Of a stretch of DNA of 64,000 nt, positions 17,086-27,980 are shown piece by piece (position 1 is the first letter of the stretch; the number at the start of each line of letters is the position of its first letter). Where the stretch lies: the NCBI RefSeq assembly GCF_900108945.1, contig NZ_FNYE01000004.1:1-64000 (forward strand). Direction: 5' to 3'. The notes below the pieces were generated by a model. It was not told the DNA's origin. It saw only the letters and a list, made by a program, of their open reading frames with translations, and made no database searches. Source of the stretch: Paraburkholderia diazotrophica. Lineage in GTDB: Bacteria; Pseudomonadota; Gammaproteobacteria; Burkholderiales; Burkholderiaceae. Made by a program: the position numbers and the translations under genes.

Positions 17086-17787
17086 ATGATCGACGTCTAC
17101 AGCTGGGCAACCCCGAACGGCCACAAGATTCACATCATGCTCGAGGAGACGGGCCTCGAATACAAGGCGCATCCCATCAACATCGGCGCTGGCGATCAAT
17201 TCACGCATGCGTTTCTAGAGATCAGCCCGAACAACAAGATTCCCGCCATCGTCGACAGCGACGGACCGAAACGCGCGGACGGCAAGCCGTTTTCGCTGTT
17301 CGAGTCCGGCGCGATCCTGATCTATCTCGCCGAGAAGGCAGGCAAGTTTCTCCCCACCGATCCCGCCGCGCGTTACGAAACGCTGCAATGGCTGATGTTC
17401 CAGATGGGCGGCATCGGCCCGATGCTCGGCCAGACGCACCACTTCCGCGTGTATGCGCCGCAGCCGATCGAATACGCGATCAACCGCTACACGAACGAAG
17501 CGAAGCGCCTGTACGGAGTGATGGATGCAAAGCTTGGCAAGACGCGTTATCTGGCGGGCAACGACTACACGATCGCGGATATCGCCACGTATCCATGGAC
17601 GCGCTCGTGGCAAAACCAGGGTTTGCAGATCGACGAGTTTCCGAACGTAAAGCGCTGGCAGGAAGAGATCGCCGCGCGCCCCGCCGTGCAACGCGGCGTC
17701 GAAGTGCTCGCGTCGGAGCGCGTGCCGTTGATGGACGAAAAGGCGAAGGAAGTGCTGTTCGGCGCGACGCAGTACGCGAAGCACTGA
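17086..17787 (+). CDS. Nu-class glutathione S-transferase / disulfide-bond oxidoreductase (YfcG/YghU-like)
   Basis: A 233-residue GST. Residues 1-85 are the thioredoxin-like domain starting MIDVYSWATPNGHKIHIMLEE; the TPNGHK motif with Thr/Asn is typical of Nu-class enzymes such as YfcG, which act as glutathione-dependent disulfide reductases. NNKIPAIVD and LFESGAILIYLAEK form the glutathione site. The helical domain (95-230) contains YLAGNDYTIADIATYPW, a standard GST hydrophobic-staple region. GGAAGGAG lies just upstream of the ATG. It is a single gene, convergent with the MaoC/acyl-CoA dehydrogenase operon. Confidence 0.9.
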   Translation: MIDVYSWATPNGHKIHIMLEETGLEYKAHPINIGAGDQFTHAFLEISPNNKIPAIVDSDGPKRADGKPFSLFESGAILIYLAEKAGKFLPTDPAARYETLQWLMFQMGGIGPMLGQTHHFRVYAPQPIEYAINRYTNEAKRLYGVMDAKLGKTRYLAGNDYTIADIATYPWTRSWQNQGLQIDEFPNVKRWQEEIAARPAVQRGVEVLASERVPLMDEKAKEVLFGATQYAKH

Positions 17788-17855
17788 GCGGCTGCATCGG
17801 CGAAGCGCGCCGTTGCGATGCTTTGAAGCTCATCGCAACCGCGCTTGCGGGCATG

Positions 17856-18320
17856 CTAGAAATAGTGTCGCGTGATGAATTCCGCGATGCACACGAGGCG
17901 CTCGCTGCCCTGCCGTTCGAGCGTCACGTTCCACACGATCTGCACGCCGCCCTCTTCGACATCCGTCACGCCCGACACGGCAAAGCGCGCGCGCAACTGC
18001 GAGCCCACGGGCACAGGCGCAGTGAAGCGCACGCGATTGAGCCCGTAATTGACGCCCATGCGCTGCTCGAAGACGAACGTGCTGACGAGCAGCGCCGGAA
18101 TCAGCGACAGCGTCAGAAAGCCATGTGCGATCGGGCCACCGAACGGCGACTCGCGCTTGGCGCGCTCGGGGTCGACATGAATCCATTGATGATCGCCCGT
18201 CGCGACGGCAAAGCGATCGACGCTCGCCTGATCGACTTCGACCCAATGGCTCACGCGCGGCGGCTGGCCGACGAGCGCGCGCACGTCGTCGGCGTGGCTC
18301 AGCGTCAGCTCGGGCGTCAT
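17856..18320 (-). CDS. MaoC-type (R)-specific enoyl-CoA hydratase, second copy
   Basis: A 154-residue single hot-dog domain. The hydratase motif is FAVATGDHQWIHVDPERA, with the Asp and His of the Asp-x4-His catalytic pair, followed by GGPIAHGFLTLSLIP. It should hydrate 2-enoyl-CoA to (R)-3-hydroxyacyl-CoA. Its ATG overlaps the stop of the preceding MaoC gene (ATGA), so the two are translated together. It is the last gene of the DUF1178-acyl-CoA dehydrogenase-MaoC operon and converges on the GST gene. Homology within the pair is low, so they may form a heteromer or act on different chain types. Confidence 0.87.
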   Translation of the reverse strand: MTPELTLSHADDVRALVGQPPRVSHWVEVDQASVDRFAVATGDHQWIHVDPERAKRESPFGGPIAHGFLTLSLIPALLVSTFVFEQRMGVNYGLNRVRFTAPVPVGSQLRARFAVSGVTDVEEGGVQIVWNVTLERQGSERLVCIAEFITRHYF

Positions 18321-18775
18321 GCAGCCGCCCCGGGCTTGCGTAGCCCGAAGATCGCCTTCGAACGCACCGTGATCACGAGTTCGCCGTTCTGATTGATGCC
18401 CTGCCATTCCGTCGACACGATGCCGCGGTCGGGCTTGCTCGCCGATACGCGCTTGTCGAGGATGCTGTTGGTCATGCGGATCGTGTCGCCGACGCGCACG
18501 GGCTTGAGCCAGCGCAAGTCGTCGATGCCCGGCGAGCCCATCGACGTCGAGCCTTGCAGCATGTTGCGCACGAGCATGCCCATCATCACCGAGCATGTGT
18601 GCCAGCCGCTCGCGATCAGCGTGCCGTACGGTGACGCGGCGGCGCCGCCATCGTCGACGTGGAACGGCTGCGGATCGTACTGCTCCGCGAAGCGGATAAT
18701 CTCGTCGCGAGTGAACGTGTGCGTGCCGACTTCATACGTCTTGCCGACTTCCATGTCCTCGTAGCTCAAACCCAT
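18317..18775 (-). CDS. MaoC family dehydratase, first copy
   Basis: A 152-residue hot-dog protein starting MGLSYEDMEVGKTYEVG, the usual N-terminus of stand-alone MaoC dehydratases. The catalytic Asp-x4-His is seen in AEQYDPQPFHVDD, followed by GTLIASGWHTCSVMMG. It lies 33 bases downstream of an acyl-CoA dehydrogenase and overlaps the second MaoC gene by four bases. The operon therefore has both the oxidation and hydration steps of a beta-oxidation turn but no dehydrogenase or thiolase. Confidence 0.88.
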   Translation of the reverse strand: MGLSYEDMEVGKTYEVGTHTFTRDEIIRFAEQYDPQPFHVDDGGAAASPYGTLIASGWHTCSVMMGMLVRNMLQGSTSMGSPGIDDLRWLKPVRVGDTIRMTNSILDKRVSASKPDRGIVSTEWQGINQNGELVITVRSKAIFGLRKPGAAA

Positions 18776-18808
18776 CTGTCACCTCGTTGCATGTGTTGAA
18801 GGCGGCGC

Positions 18809-19948
18809 TCACGCGTCGGCCGTCGCGAACCCGGGCAGCGCGACGGAGCGCGCAAGATGATGATCGACATCGCCGAGCGTGGTCTCGATGATCGCGAGGC
18901 GCTTGAACAGATGCGCGGCCGCGACTTCGTTCGTCACGCCCATGCCGCCGTGCAGTTGCACAGCCTGCTGGCCGACGAAGCGCGCGGCCTGGCCCACGCG
19001 CACTTTCGCCGCGGACACCGCGCGGCGGCGCTCGTCGACATCATTGCTGCTGTAGCGCACGGCCGCGAGATACGTCGCGGAACGCGCCTGCTCGGTGTGA
19101 ATCAGCATCTCGACCATCCGATGCTGCAGCGCCTGGAACCGCGCGATAGGCACGCCGAATTGCTGGCGCGTCTTCGTGTATTCGACGGTCGCGTGATTCA
19201 GCGCATCGAGCGCGCCGATCGCCTCCGAGCACAACAACACGATGCCGTAGTCGGCGATGTGCTCGAGCGCTGCTGCGCCCGCATGCCTGCCGTTCAGCTT
19301 GCGTGCCGGCGTCGCGTTGAACACGAGCGTCGCGGCGCGCTGGCCATCGATCGTCCGATAGTCGGTGACTTGCGCAGTGGTCTGCGTGCTCTCAGCATCG
19401 CGTGCGACGACGAACAGCGTCACTTCTCCGTCGAGCCGCGCGGGCACGATCCAACGATCGGCCTGCGCGCCGTGCAGCACCACCGACTTCGTGCCGCTCA
19501 GCACGTAGCCGTCGCCTTGACGCGTGGCCTTCGTTTCGATCACGAACAGATCGTAGCGCGCGTCGGGCTCATGAAACGCGACGGCAAGCTTGCTCTCCCC
19601 TTGCGCCGCGCGTTCGAGCAGCGCGACGTCATCATCTTCGCCCGTGCCGGCGAGCTTCAGCGCTTCGATGCCGACAGCCGTCGACCAGTACGGCTCGACG
19701 ACGAGCGCACGTCCCAGCTCCTGCATCACGACCAGCATGTCGACCGTGCCGCCGTCGAAGCCGCCCTGCGCCTCGGGCACGGGCAGCGCGGTCAAGCCGA
19801 GCTCGGTGAACGCGGACCAGTGCTCTTCCGATACGCCCGCTTCCGAGCGCACGCTCGCCTGGCGCGCTTCGAAGCCGTAGTGCTTGTCGAGGTAGCGGCG
19901 CAGCGCGTCAGCGAATTGCTGTTGTTCCTCGGTGAAATTGAAGTCCAT
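18809..19948 (-). CDS. acyl-CoA dehydrogenase, second subunit type
   Basis: A 379-residue acyl-CoA dehydrogenase-fold protein. The N-terminal helical domain starts MDFNFTEEQQQFADALRRYL. The mid-domain is less conserved than in the partner: the canonical substrate-binding loop is weak. The C-terminal QLHGGMGVTNEVAAAHLFKRL is typical of the FAD-contacting region. The canonical C-terminal YEGT glutamate is not seen. It starts 10 bases after its partner (19959-21155), GAGGAG precedes the ATG, and the two probably form an alpha2-beta2 enzyme like the FadE28/FadE29 type of actinobacteria; this is inference. Confidence 0.86.
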   Translation of the reverse strand: MDFNFTEEQQQFADALRRYLDKHYGFEARQASVRSEAGVSEEHWSAFTELGLTALPVPEAQGGFDGGTVDMLVVMQELGRALVVEPYWSTAVGIEALKLAGTGEDDDVALLERAAQGESKLAVAFHEPDARYDLFVIETKATRQGDGYVLSGTKSVVLHGAQADRWIVPARLDGEVTLFVVARDAESTQTTAQVTDYRTIDGQRAATLVFNATPARKLNGRHAGAAALEHIADYGIVLLCSEAIGALDALNHATVEYTKTRQQFGVPIARFQALQHRMVEMLIHTEQARSATYLAAVRYSSNDVDERRRAVSAAKVRVGQAARFVGQQAVQLHGGMGVTNEVAAAHLFKRLAIIETTLGDVDHHLARSVALPGFATADA

Positions 19949-19958
19949 GCGCCGCTCC

Positions 19959-21155
19959 TCACAGTCCAAGAATCATCTGCGCGATGATGTTCTTTTGAAT
20001 TTCGTTCGAGCCGCCGTAGATCGAGGTCTTGCGATAGTTGAAGTAGTACGCGGCGAGCGGCGCGGCATCGTCGTCGCCCGCGATGCTGTGCGCGCGTTCG
20101 CCTTCGAGGAACGGCACATCGAACGGCGCGGCAAGCGGCCCGACGGCTTCGACCATCAGCTCCGTCAGTCCTTGCTGCACTTCCGTGCCTTTGATTTTCA
20201 GCATTGACGCCTCCGGTCCGGGACCGCGCCCGCCCGCTTCGTTCGCCACGACGCGCTGCACTGTGACTTCGAGCGCCATCAGTTCGATTTCGAGGCTCGC
20301 GACTTTCGCGGCAAAGAGCGGATCGTGCAGCAGCGGCTTGCCGTTCTTTTTCCGCGTCAGTGAGAGACGCTTGAGAAACACGAGTTCGCGCTTCGACTGC
20401 CCGACGCGCGCGATGCCCGTGCGTTCATGACCGAGCAGATACTTCGCATACGTCCAGCCGCGATTCTCATCGCCGACGAGATTCTCGACAGGAACCTTCA
20501 CGTCCTCGAAGAACACCTCGTTGACTTCGTGATCCTCGTCGAGCGTGATGATGGGACGCACGGTGATGCCCGGCGTCTTCATGTCGATCAGCAGGAACGA
20601 GATACCCTCCTGCTTTTTCGCGCCACTGTCGGTGCGCACGAGGCAGAACATCATGTCGGCGTGCTGGCCGAGCGTCGTCCAGGTCTTCTGGCCATTGACG
20701 ACGTAATGGTCGCCGACGCGCTCGGCACGCGTGCGCAGCGACGCGAGATCGGAGCCCGCGCCTGGCTCCGAATAACCCTGGCACCACCAGTCGGTGCCGT
20801 CGAGAATGCGCGGCAGATAGTGGCGCTTTTGCGCTTCGCTGCCGTACTTCATCAGCACGGGCGCGACCATCGACACGCCGAACGGCAACACCGTCGGCGC
20901 GCCGACGCGCGCGCACTCTTCGTCCCAGATATGGCGCTGCGTCGCGTCCCAGTTCGGGCCGCCATATTCGGCGGGCCACGCAGGCGCCGACCAGCCGCGC
21001 TTGCCGAGCAGCTTGTGCCAGTTCGCGAAGTCGTCGCGATTCAGACGTTTGTGGTTGAGGACTTTGTCGCGCAGCTCGTCAGGCAGATTCGCTTCGAGCC
21101 AGGCGCGGATATCGGCGCGGAACGCGTCGTCGGCGAGGGAATAGTTCAGATCCAT
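19959..21155 (-). CDS. acyl-CoA dehydrogenase, first subunit type
   Basis: A 398-residue flavoprotein. WCQGYSEPGAGSDLASL is the substrate/FAD loop, GQKTWTTLGQHAD the next FAD-contacting strand, and RKTSIYGGSNEIQKNIIAQ the C-terminal FAD motif. In that motif the catalytic Glu of YEGT enzymes is Gly, as in members that work as heteromers with a second dehydrogenase subunit or use a different base. CAGGAGAC precedes the ATG at 21155. It follows a DUF1178 gene by 54 bases and is coupled to the second dehydrogenase. Likely substrates are branched or side-chain acyl-CoAs. Confidence 0.9.
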   Translation of the reverse strand: MDLNYSLADDAFRADIRAWLEANLPDELRDKVLNHKRLNRDDFANWHKLLGKRGWSAPAWPAEYGGPNWDATQRHIWDEECARVGAPTVLPFGVSMVAPVLMKYGSEAQKRHYLPRILDGTDWWCQGYSEPGAGSDLASLRTRAERVGDHYVVNGQKTWTTLGQHADMMFCLVRTDSGAKKQEGISFLLIDMKTPGITVRPIITLDEDHEVNEVFFEDVKVPVENLVGDENRGWTYAKYLLGHERTGIARVGQSKRELVFLKRLSLTRKKNGKPLLHDPLFAAKVASLEIELMALEVTVQRVVANEAGGRGPGPEASMLKIKGTEVQQGLTELMVEAVGPLAAPFDVPFLEGERAHSIAGDDDAAPLAAYYFNYRKTSIYGGSNEIQKNIIAQMILGL

Positions 21156-21209
21156 GCGCAGTGTCTCCTGGCCGCGGCCTGTCGCCGCCAGGAGCACTGC
21201 AAGCCATGG

Positions 21210-21644
21210 CTATTGCAGCGGCTCTTTCAGCGCGGCGGGTACGGGCAGCGGCATCACATCGATGCCTTCTTCGACAAGGGCGCGCGCATCTTCAGGCGTC
21301 GTGACGCCCCGGATGCTTCGAGCAGGCGCTTCATTGTAGTGAATGCGCCGCGCTTCCTCGGCAAAGCGGTCGCCCACGTTCTCGGTCTTTTCCAGCACCT
21401 CGCGCAGCGCGCGCATCACGTGCGCCTGCAATTCGCTAGCGTTCGCGGGAGCCTTGTCGGACGGAGCGCTCGTCGCCTTCGACAGATTCAGGCGCGGCGC
21501 CGACGGCAAACGGCTCACTTCGGTCGCACCGCAAATCGGACATTCGACCAGCTTGCGGGACAACTGCGATTCGAAGTCATCGGCGGAAGCGAACCAGCCT
21601 TCGAACCGATGATCGTGCGGACACTGTAGATCGAGGACCTTCAT
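21210..21644 (-). CDS. DUF1178 family protein
   Basis: A 144-residue cytoplasmic protein of unknown function. The N-terminal half carries a zinc-ribbon-like set: Cys8 in DLQCPHDH and the CPICG pair at 35-38, consistent with a structural metal site. The rest is helical, ending in a short proline-rich tail. It leads the acyl-CoA dehydrogenase/MaoC genes by 54 bases and is probably in their operon, though the link may be only positional, since DUF1178 occurs with many neighbours in proteobacteria. Confidence 0.86.
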   Translation of the reverse strand: MKVLDLQCPHDHRFEGWFASADDFESQLSRKLVECPICGATEVSRLPSAPRLNLSKATSAPSDKAPANASELQAHVMRALREVLEKTENVGDRFAEEARRIHYNEAPARSIRGVTTPEDARALVEEGIDVMPLPVPAALKEPLQ

Positions 21645-21691
21645 GTGGAATCAGGGCTTGCGTACGAGTTTAGCGCAAAATCGAAATTTGT

Positions 21692-21703
21692 GAACGGTCG
21701 TTC
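21692..21703. promoter_or_regulatory. palindromic operator, TetR-type
   Basis: GAACG-GT-CGTTC, a perfect 5+2+5 palindrome embedded in AACGGTCGTTCGTT, lies 48 bases upstream of the DUF1178 start. Sites of this form are typical of TetR-family repressors of acyl-CoA degradation genes. No TetR gene is in the window. Bases 21704-21892 hold no recognisable gene. Confidence 0.4.
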
Positions 21704-21892
21704 GTTAAGATCGCCTTGGCTTCTGCTTTGGCTTGCGCTCTTGCAAGCTGGCTGGCGGCGGCGCACCGACATAGCGCTCCGACATTGGGCAAGCACGAGG
21801 TGCGGCACAAAGCGGTAAGCAGAGATTTTAGCGCGTTGGCGCACGATGCGCGGAAGCGTCGATCGCCGCCCCACAACGAACGCCAGAAATGG

Positions 21893-21920
21893 AAAACGGC
21901 AGCACAAGGGCTGCCGTTTT
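21893..21920 (-). terminator. terminator after the Nudix gene
   Basis: An 11-bp perfect stem (AAAACGGCAGC with GCTGCCGTTTT, 6-base loop) lies 34 bases past the stop of the minus-strand Nudix gene, ending in TTTT on that strand. It closes the transcript of nuoN-DUF2818-Nudix. Confidence 0.8.
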
Positions 21921-21953
21921 GCGGGCGGTCGCCGAGTCGAAGCGGACGGCGAA

Positions 21954-22544
21954 TCAGTCCGCCTCTGCCGCGTTCGCCGGCCATTCGCCCGACAGCAACT
22001 TCTCGAGCCAGAACGTGCCGATGATCGTCTTCACGTCGCTCAGTTGGCCCGTGCGTATCCATTCCGACACGTCCGTCACCTTCGCGATGAACGTTTCCAG
22101 GAACTCGCCGTCGTCGAGCTTGCGCTCGCCTGCCGTCAGGCCGCGCGCGACATAGATGTCGATGAACTCGGTCGAGTACGAAATGATCGGGTGAATACGC
22201 GTCAGATAGACGTACTCGCGCGCCGTGTAGCCTGTTTCTTCGAGCAGCTCGCGCTTCGCGCAGGTCAGCGAGTCTTCGTTCGGGTCCAGCTTGCCTGCCG
22301 GATACTCGTACATCACCTTGCCCATCGCATAGCGATACTGGCTTTCCATCAGCACGCGGCCGTCGTCGAAGAGAGGAATCACCATCACGGCGCCGGGATG
22401 CTGGACGTATTCGCGCGTCGCCGTTTTGCCATCGGGCAGGCGCACGGTATCGCACTTGACCGTCATGAAGGGCCCTTGATAAGCCACTTCGCTTTTGATG
22501 CAGGTCTCGATGAGCGCAGCGTCGTGATCGGGAAGTTCTGCCAT
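21954..22544 (-). CDS. Nudix hydrolase, ADP-ribose pyrophosphatase (NudF)-like
   Basis: A 196-residue Nudix protein. The Nudix box is GKLDPNEDSLTCAKRELLEETGY (about residues 85-107), fitting Gx5Ex7REUxEExGU except that the first acidic position is shifted, with REL-EET intact for Mg2+. The fold around it, with AVMVIPLFDDGRVLMESQYR and a C-terminal helical tail, matches ADP-ribose pyrophosphatases. These cleave ADP-ribose to AMP and ribose 5-phosphate. It follows DUF2818 at the end of the nuo operon, so it may be expressed with complex I. The ATG at 22544 has AAGAGG upstream. Confidence 0.87.
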   Translation of the reverse strand: MAELPDHDAALIETCIKSEVAYQGPFMTVKCDTVRLPDGKTATREYVQHPGAVMVIPLFDDGRVLMESQYRYAMGKVMYEYPAGKLDPNEDSLTCAKRELLEETGYTAREYVYLTRIHPIISYSTEFIDIYVARGLTAGERKLDDGEFLETFIAKVTDVSEWIRTGQLSDVKTIIGTFWLEKLLSGEWPANAAEAD

Positions 22545-22584
22545 GTGCGGCCTCTTGCGGCGAGAGGCGCGACGGCTGGAACCG

Positions 22585-22881
22585 TCAGCGCCGTTTGACG
22601 AGATATTGAAACGTGAAGCCCGGGAAGGCGAACACGATGAACAGGCTGAACGTGATCGCGTAGAACTGCCAGCCCTGTTCGAAGCGGTTGCCGGCGCGCG
22701 CTTCGAGCAGGAAGCCGAGCGCACCGACAATGAAATACAGCACGATCAGTTCGCCGATCCTGATCCACGCGCTTTTCTTCGCTGCACTCAAGGGCACGAC
22801 ACCGAAGAGGCGTTGATTCAGAAACGGCAAGTTGGCGCCCGCAAGCGCCAACAGCACGATGAACCATCCCGCCGCCGACAT
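22585..22881 (-). CDS. DUF2818 family membrane protein
   Basis: A 98-residue inner-membrane protein with three hydrophobic segments: about 5-24, 44-62 and 72-92. It belongs to DUF2818, which I know as the gene directly after nuoN in Burkholderiales. Its start overlaps the nuoN stop by one base (TAATG), so it is translationally coupled to complex I. A role in complex I assembly or stability is plausible from that coupling alone; no catalytic residue is visible. Confidence 0.88.
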   Translation of the reverse strand: MSAAGWFIVLLALAGANLPFLNQRLFGVVPLSAAKKSAWIRIGELIVLYFIVGALGFLLEARAGNRFEQGWQFYAITFSLFIVFAFPGFTFQYLVKRR

Positions 22882-24359
22882 TACAGCGGCAGCGTATGCG
22901 AAATCGCGTTCAGGCAGATCGACATCAGCGGACCGGGAACGATGCCGAGCACCAGCACGGCGACACCGTTCAGTGCCAGCAGCGTGCGTTTGCAGGCGTC
23001 GCCCACGAGCGGCGTCGTGTCGACGGGGTCATCGAAGTACATCAGCTTGACGATGCGCAGATAGTAGAACGCGCCGAACAGCGACGTGATCACGGCGAGC
23101 ACCGCGAGCCACGTGAGACCTGCGTTCATCGTCGCTTCGAGAACCGCGAGCTTCGCGTAGAAGCCGACCGTCGGCGGAATGCCGGCGAGCGAGAACATCA
23201 TCACCATCATCACGAACGCGAAGATGGGGCTACGCTGGTTGAGGCCCTTGAAGTCTTCGAGCGTTTCGGCTTCGAACTCGCGGCGCGCAAGCAGCATCAC
23301 GACACCGAACGAGCCGAGCGTCGTCAGCAGATAGACGATGCTGTAGAACATCGCCGAGCCGTATGCGCTCGCGGCCGACCCCGTCTTGCCGTCGACCACG
23401 CCGGCCAGCAGACCGAGCAGCACGAAGCCCATGTTCGAGATCGCCGAGTAAGCGAGCATCCGCTTGACGTTGCGCTGGACGATACCCGTGATGTTGCCGA
23501 CGATCAGCGACAGCGCAGCGAGGATGACCAGCATCTCCTGCCAGTCGACGGCGAGCGGCAGCAGGCCCATCACCAGGAAGCGCAAGCCCCACGCGAATGC
23601 CGCAACCTTCGGACCGCCGCCGACGATCAGCGTCATCGCAGTCGGCGCGCCCTGATAGACGTCAGGCACCCACATGTGGAACGGCACGGCGCCCATCTTG
23701 AACGCGATACCCGCGACGATGAAGATCACGCCGAACAGCAGCACGACGTCGTTGATGCGGCCCGATGCAACGGCCTTCAGCACTTCGTTCAGTTCGAGCG
23801 AGCCCGTCGCGCCGTAGAGCATCGAAATGCCGTACAGCAGGAAGCCCGAAGCCAGCGCGCCCAGCACGTAGTACTTCATTGCGGCTTCGTTCGACGGGGC
23901 GGCATCGCGGCGCAGCGCGATCACCGCGTACAGCGACAGCGACATCAGTTCCAGACCGAGGTACAGCGTCAGGAAGTTGTTGCCCGAGATCATGATCAGC
24001 TGGCCCAGCAGCGAGAACATGCCGAGCAGGAAGAAGTTGCCTTCGTAAAGGCCGCGGTCTTCCAGGTACTTGCGCGAGTAGATGATCGTCAGCGCGTACC
24101 CAAGTGACACGACCGCCTTCATCACGCTGGCGAACGGATCCACCACGTACATGCGCGAGAAGAAGTACTGCGGCCCGGCGCCCGGCGCGAAGGCTTCGAT
24201 GGCAAACCAGATGCCGGCCACCACCGACGAAACGAGCGCGATGAAATACGTCGTTTTGCGGCTGTCGGGCCCGGCAAAGGTGTCGTTGAGCCACGCGACG
24301 ACGATGGCGGCCATCACCAGCGCGTCAGGCAACAAGGCGGTCATAGGAGCGTTTTGCAT
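22881..24359 (-). CDS. nuoN: NADH-quinone oxidoreductase subunit N
   Basis: A 492-residue membrane subunit of complex I, one of the three antiporter-like proton-pumping subunits (L, M, N), with about 14 transmembrane helices. GMFSLLGQLIMISGNNFLTLYLGLE-type sequence carries the conserved Glu of TM5, and the Lys/His-containing broken helices include KMGAVPFHMWVPDVYQG. The MQNAPM start follows an AAAAGAT stretch. It is the last nuo gene and is coupled to DUF2818; nuoM ends 26 bases upstream. Confidence 0.97.
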   Translation of the reverse strand: MQNAPMTALLPDALVMAAIVVAWLNDTFAGPDSRKTTYFIALVSSVVAGIWFAIEAFAPGAGPQYFFSRMYVVDPFASVMKAVVSLGYALTIIYSRKYLEDRGLYEGNFFLLGMFSLLGQLIMISGNNFLTLYLGLELMSLSLYAVIALRRDAAPSNEAAMKYYVLGALASGFLLYGISMLYGATGSLELNEVLKAVASGRINDVVLLFGVIFIVAGIAFKMGAVPFHMWVPDVYQGAPTAMTLIVGGGPKVAAFAWGLRFLVMGLLPLAVDWQEMLVILAALSLIVGNITGIVQRNVKRMLAYSAISNMGFVLLGLLAGVVDGKTGSAASAYGSAMFYSIVYLLTTLGSFGVVMLLARREFEAETLEDFKGLNQRSPIFAFVMMVMMFSLAGIPPTVGFYAKLAVLEATMNAGLTWLAVLAVITSLFGAFYYLRIVKLMYFDDPVDTTPLVGDACKRTLLALNGVAVLVLGIVPGPLMSICLNAISHTLPL

Positions 24360-24385
24360 GATCTTTTAAATTCCTCCGCTCGGCA

Positions 24386-25879
24386 TTACTGCGGTAGCGG
24401 CAGCTTCGACTGCGCGACGTGGGAGAGGAGGTTTTCCACCGACACGTGCATCACTTCGGTAAAGGGCTTCGGATAGATGCCCATGTACAGCGTCAACGCG
24501 GCGAGCACCGCCAGCATGAAGAACTCGCGACGGTTGATGTCGACGAGGCTCTTCACGTGGTCGTTCGCAACCGCGCCGAAGTACACGCGCTTGTACATCC
24601 ACAACGTATAGGCCGCGCCGAGAATCAGCGTCACGGCCGCGCCGAACGCGATCCAGAAGTTGTACTGGACGGCGGCCAGAATCACCATGAACTCGCCGAC
24701 GAAACCGGACGTGCCCGGCAAGCCGCAGTTCGCCATCGAGAACAGCATCACGAGCGCGGCGAACTTCGGCATCGTGTTGACGACGCCGCCGTAATCGGCG
24801 ATCTGACGCGAGTGCATGCGGTCATACAGCACGCCGATGCAAAGGAACATCGCGCCCGACACGAAGCCGTGCGAGATCATCTGCACGATCGCGCCTTCCG
24901 TACCGAGCTGGTTGAAGATGAAGAAGCCGAGCGTGACGAAGCCCATGTGAGCAATCGACGAATACGCGACCAGTTTCTTCATGTCGGCCTGCACCATCGC
25001 GACGAAGCCGATGTAGATCACGGCGATCAGCGACAGCGTGATCACGACGGGTGCGAGGAAATGGCTCGCATCCGGTGCGATAGGCAGCGAGAAGCGCAGG
25101 AAACCGTATGCGCCCAGCTTCAGCATGATCGCGGCCAGCACGACCGAGCCGCCCGTCGGCGCTTCCACGTGCGCATCGGGCAGCCACGTGTGCACGGGCC
25201 ACATCGGCACCTTGACGGCGAACGCGAGGAAGAACGCAATGAAGAGCAGCACCTGCGGCGTCATCGACAGCTTCGCGGCTTGCCACGTTGCCAGATCGAA
25301 CGTGCCCGTCTGCGTGTACAGGTACAGCAGGCCGACCAGCATCAGCAGCGAGCCCATCAGCGTATAGAGGAAGAACTTGAACGCCGCGTACACGCGGTTC
25401 GCCCCGCCCCACACGCCGATGATGATGTACATCGGGATCAGCGTCGCTTCGAAGAACACGTAGAACAGCAGGCCGTCGGCCGCGCAAAACACGCCGACCA
25501 TGATGCCCGACAGGATCAGGAACGCCGCCATGTACTGCGCAACGTTCTTCGTGATGACCTCCCACGCGCTGATCACGACGACCACCGTGATCAGCGCCGT
25601 CAGCACGACAAACCACATCGCGATGCCGTCGATGCCGAGGTGGTACGTGATATTGAAGCGATCGATCCAGCCGGCCTTCTCTTCGAACTGCAATGCGGCC
25701 GTGCTCGCGTCGAAGTCCGTGATCAGCGGAATCGTCACGATGAAACTGAGGACAGACCCGATCAGCGAAATCCAGCGCGCAGGACCGGGATTGCGATCTG
25801 ATCCGATGGCCAGAACCACCAGGCCGAAAACAATCGGCATCCAGATCGCGATACTTAGAATCGGAAACGTCGTGTGCAT
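24386..25879 (-). CDS. nuoM: NADH-quinone oxidoreductase subunit M
   Basis: A 497-residue antiporter-like membrane subunit. The conserved Glu of TM5 is in YVFFEATLIPMYIIIG, and Lys residues of the pumping channel lie around AVKVPMWPVHTWLPDAH and VQADMKKLVAYSSIAHMG. Length is typical. The gene lies between nuoL and nuoN with gaps of about 22-26 bases. Confidence 0.97.
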   Translation of the reverse strand: MHTTFPILSIAIWMPIVFGLVVLAIGSDRNPGPARWISLIGSVLSFIVTIPLITDFDASTAALQFEEKAGWIDRFNITYHLGIDGIAMWFVVLTALITVVVVISAWEVITKNVAQYMAAFLILSGIMVGVFCAADGLLFYVFFEATLIPMYIIIGVWGGANRVYAAFKFFLYTLMGSLLMLVGLLYLYTQTGTFDLATWQAAKLSMTPQVLLFIAFFLAFAVKVPMWPVHTWLPDAHVEAPTGGSVVLAAIMLKLGAYGFLRFSLPIAPDASHFLAPVVITLSLIAVIYIGFVAMVQADMKKLVAYSSIAHMGFVTLGFFIFNQLGTEGAIVQMISHGFVSGAMFLCIGVLYDRMHSRQIADYGGVVNTMPKFAALVMLFSMANCGLPGTSGFVGEFMVILAAVQYNFWIAFGAAVTLILGAAYTLWMYKRVYFGAVANDHVKSLVDINRREFFMLAVLAALTLYMGIYPKPFTEVMHVSVENLLSHVAQSKLPLPQ

Positions 25880-25901
25880 GTGAAGTGTCTCCAGCCTGTT
25901 C

Positions 25902-27962
<2,061 letters not shown>

Positions 27963-27980
27963 AAGAGCCTGTGCCTGAAA

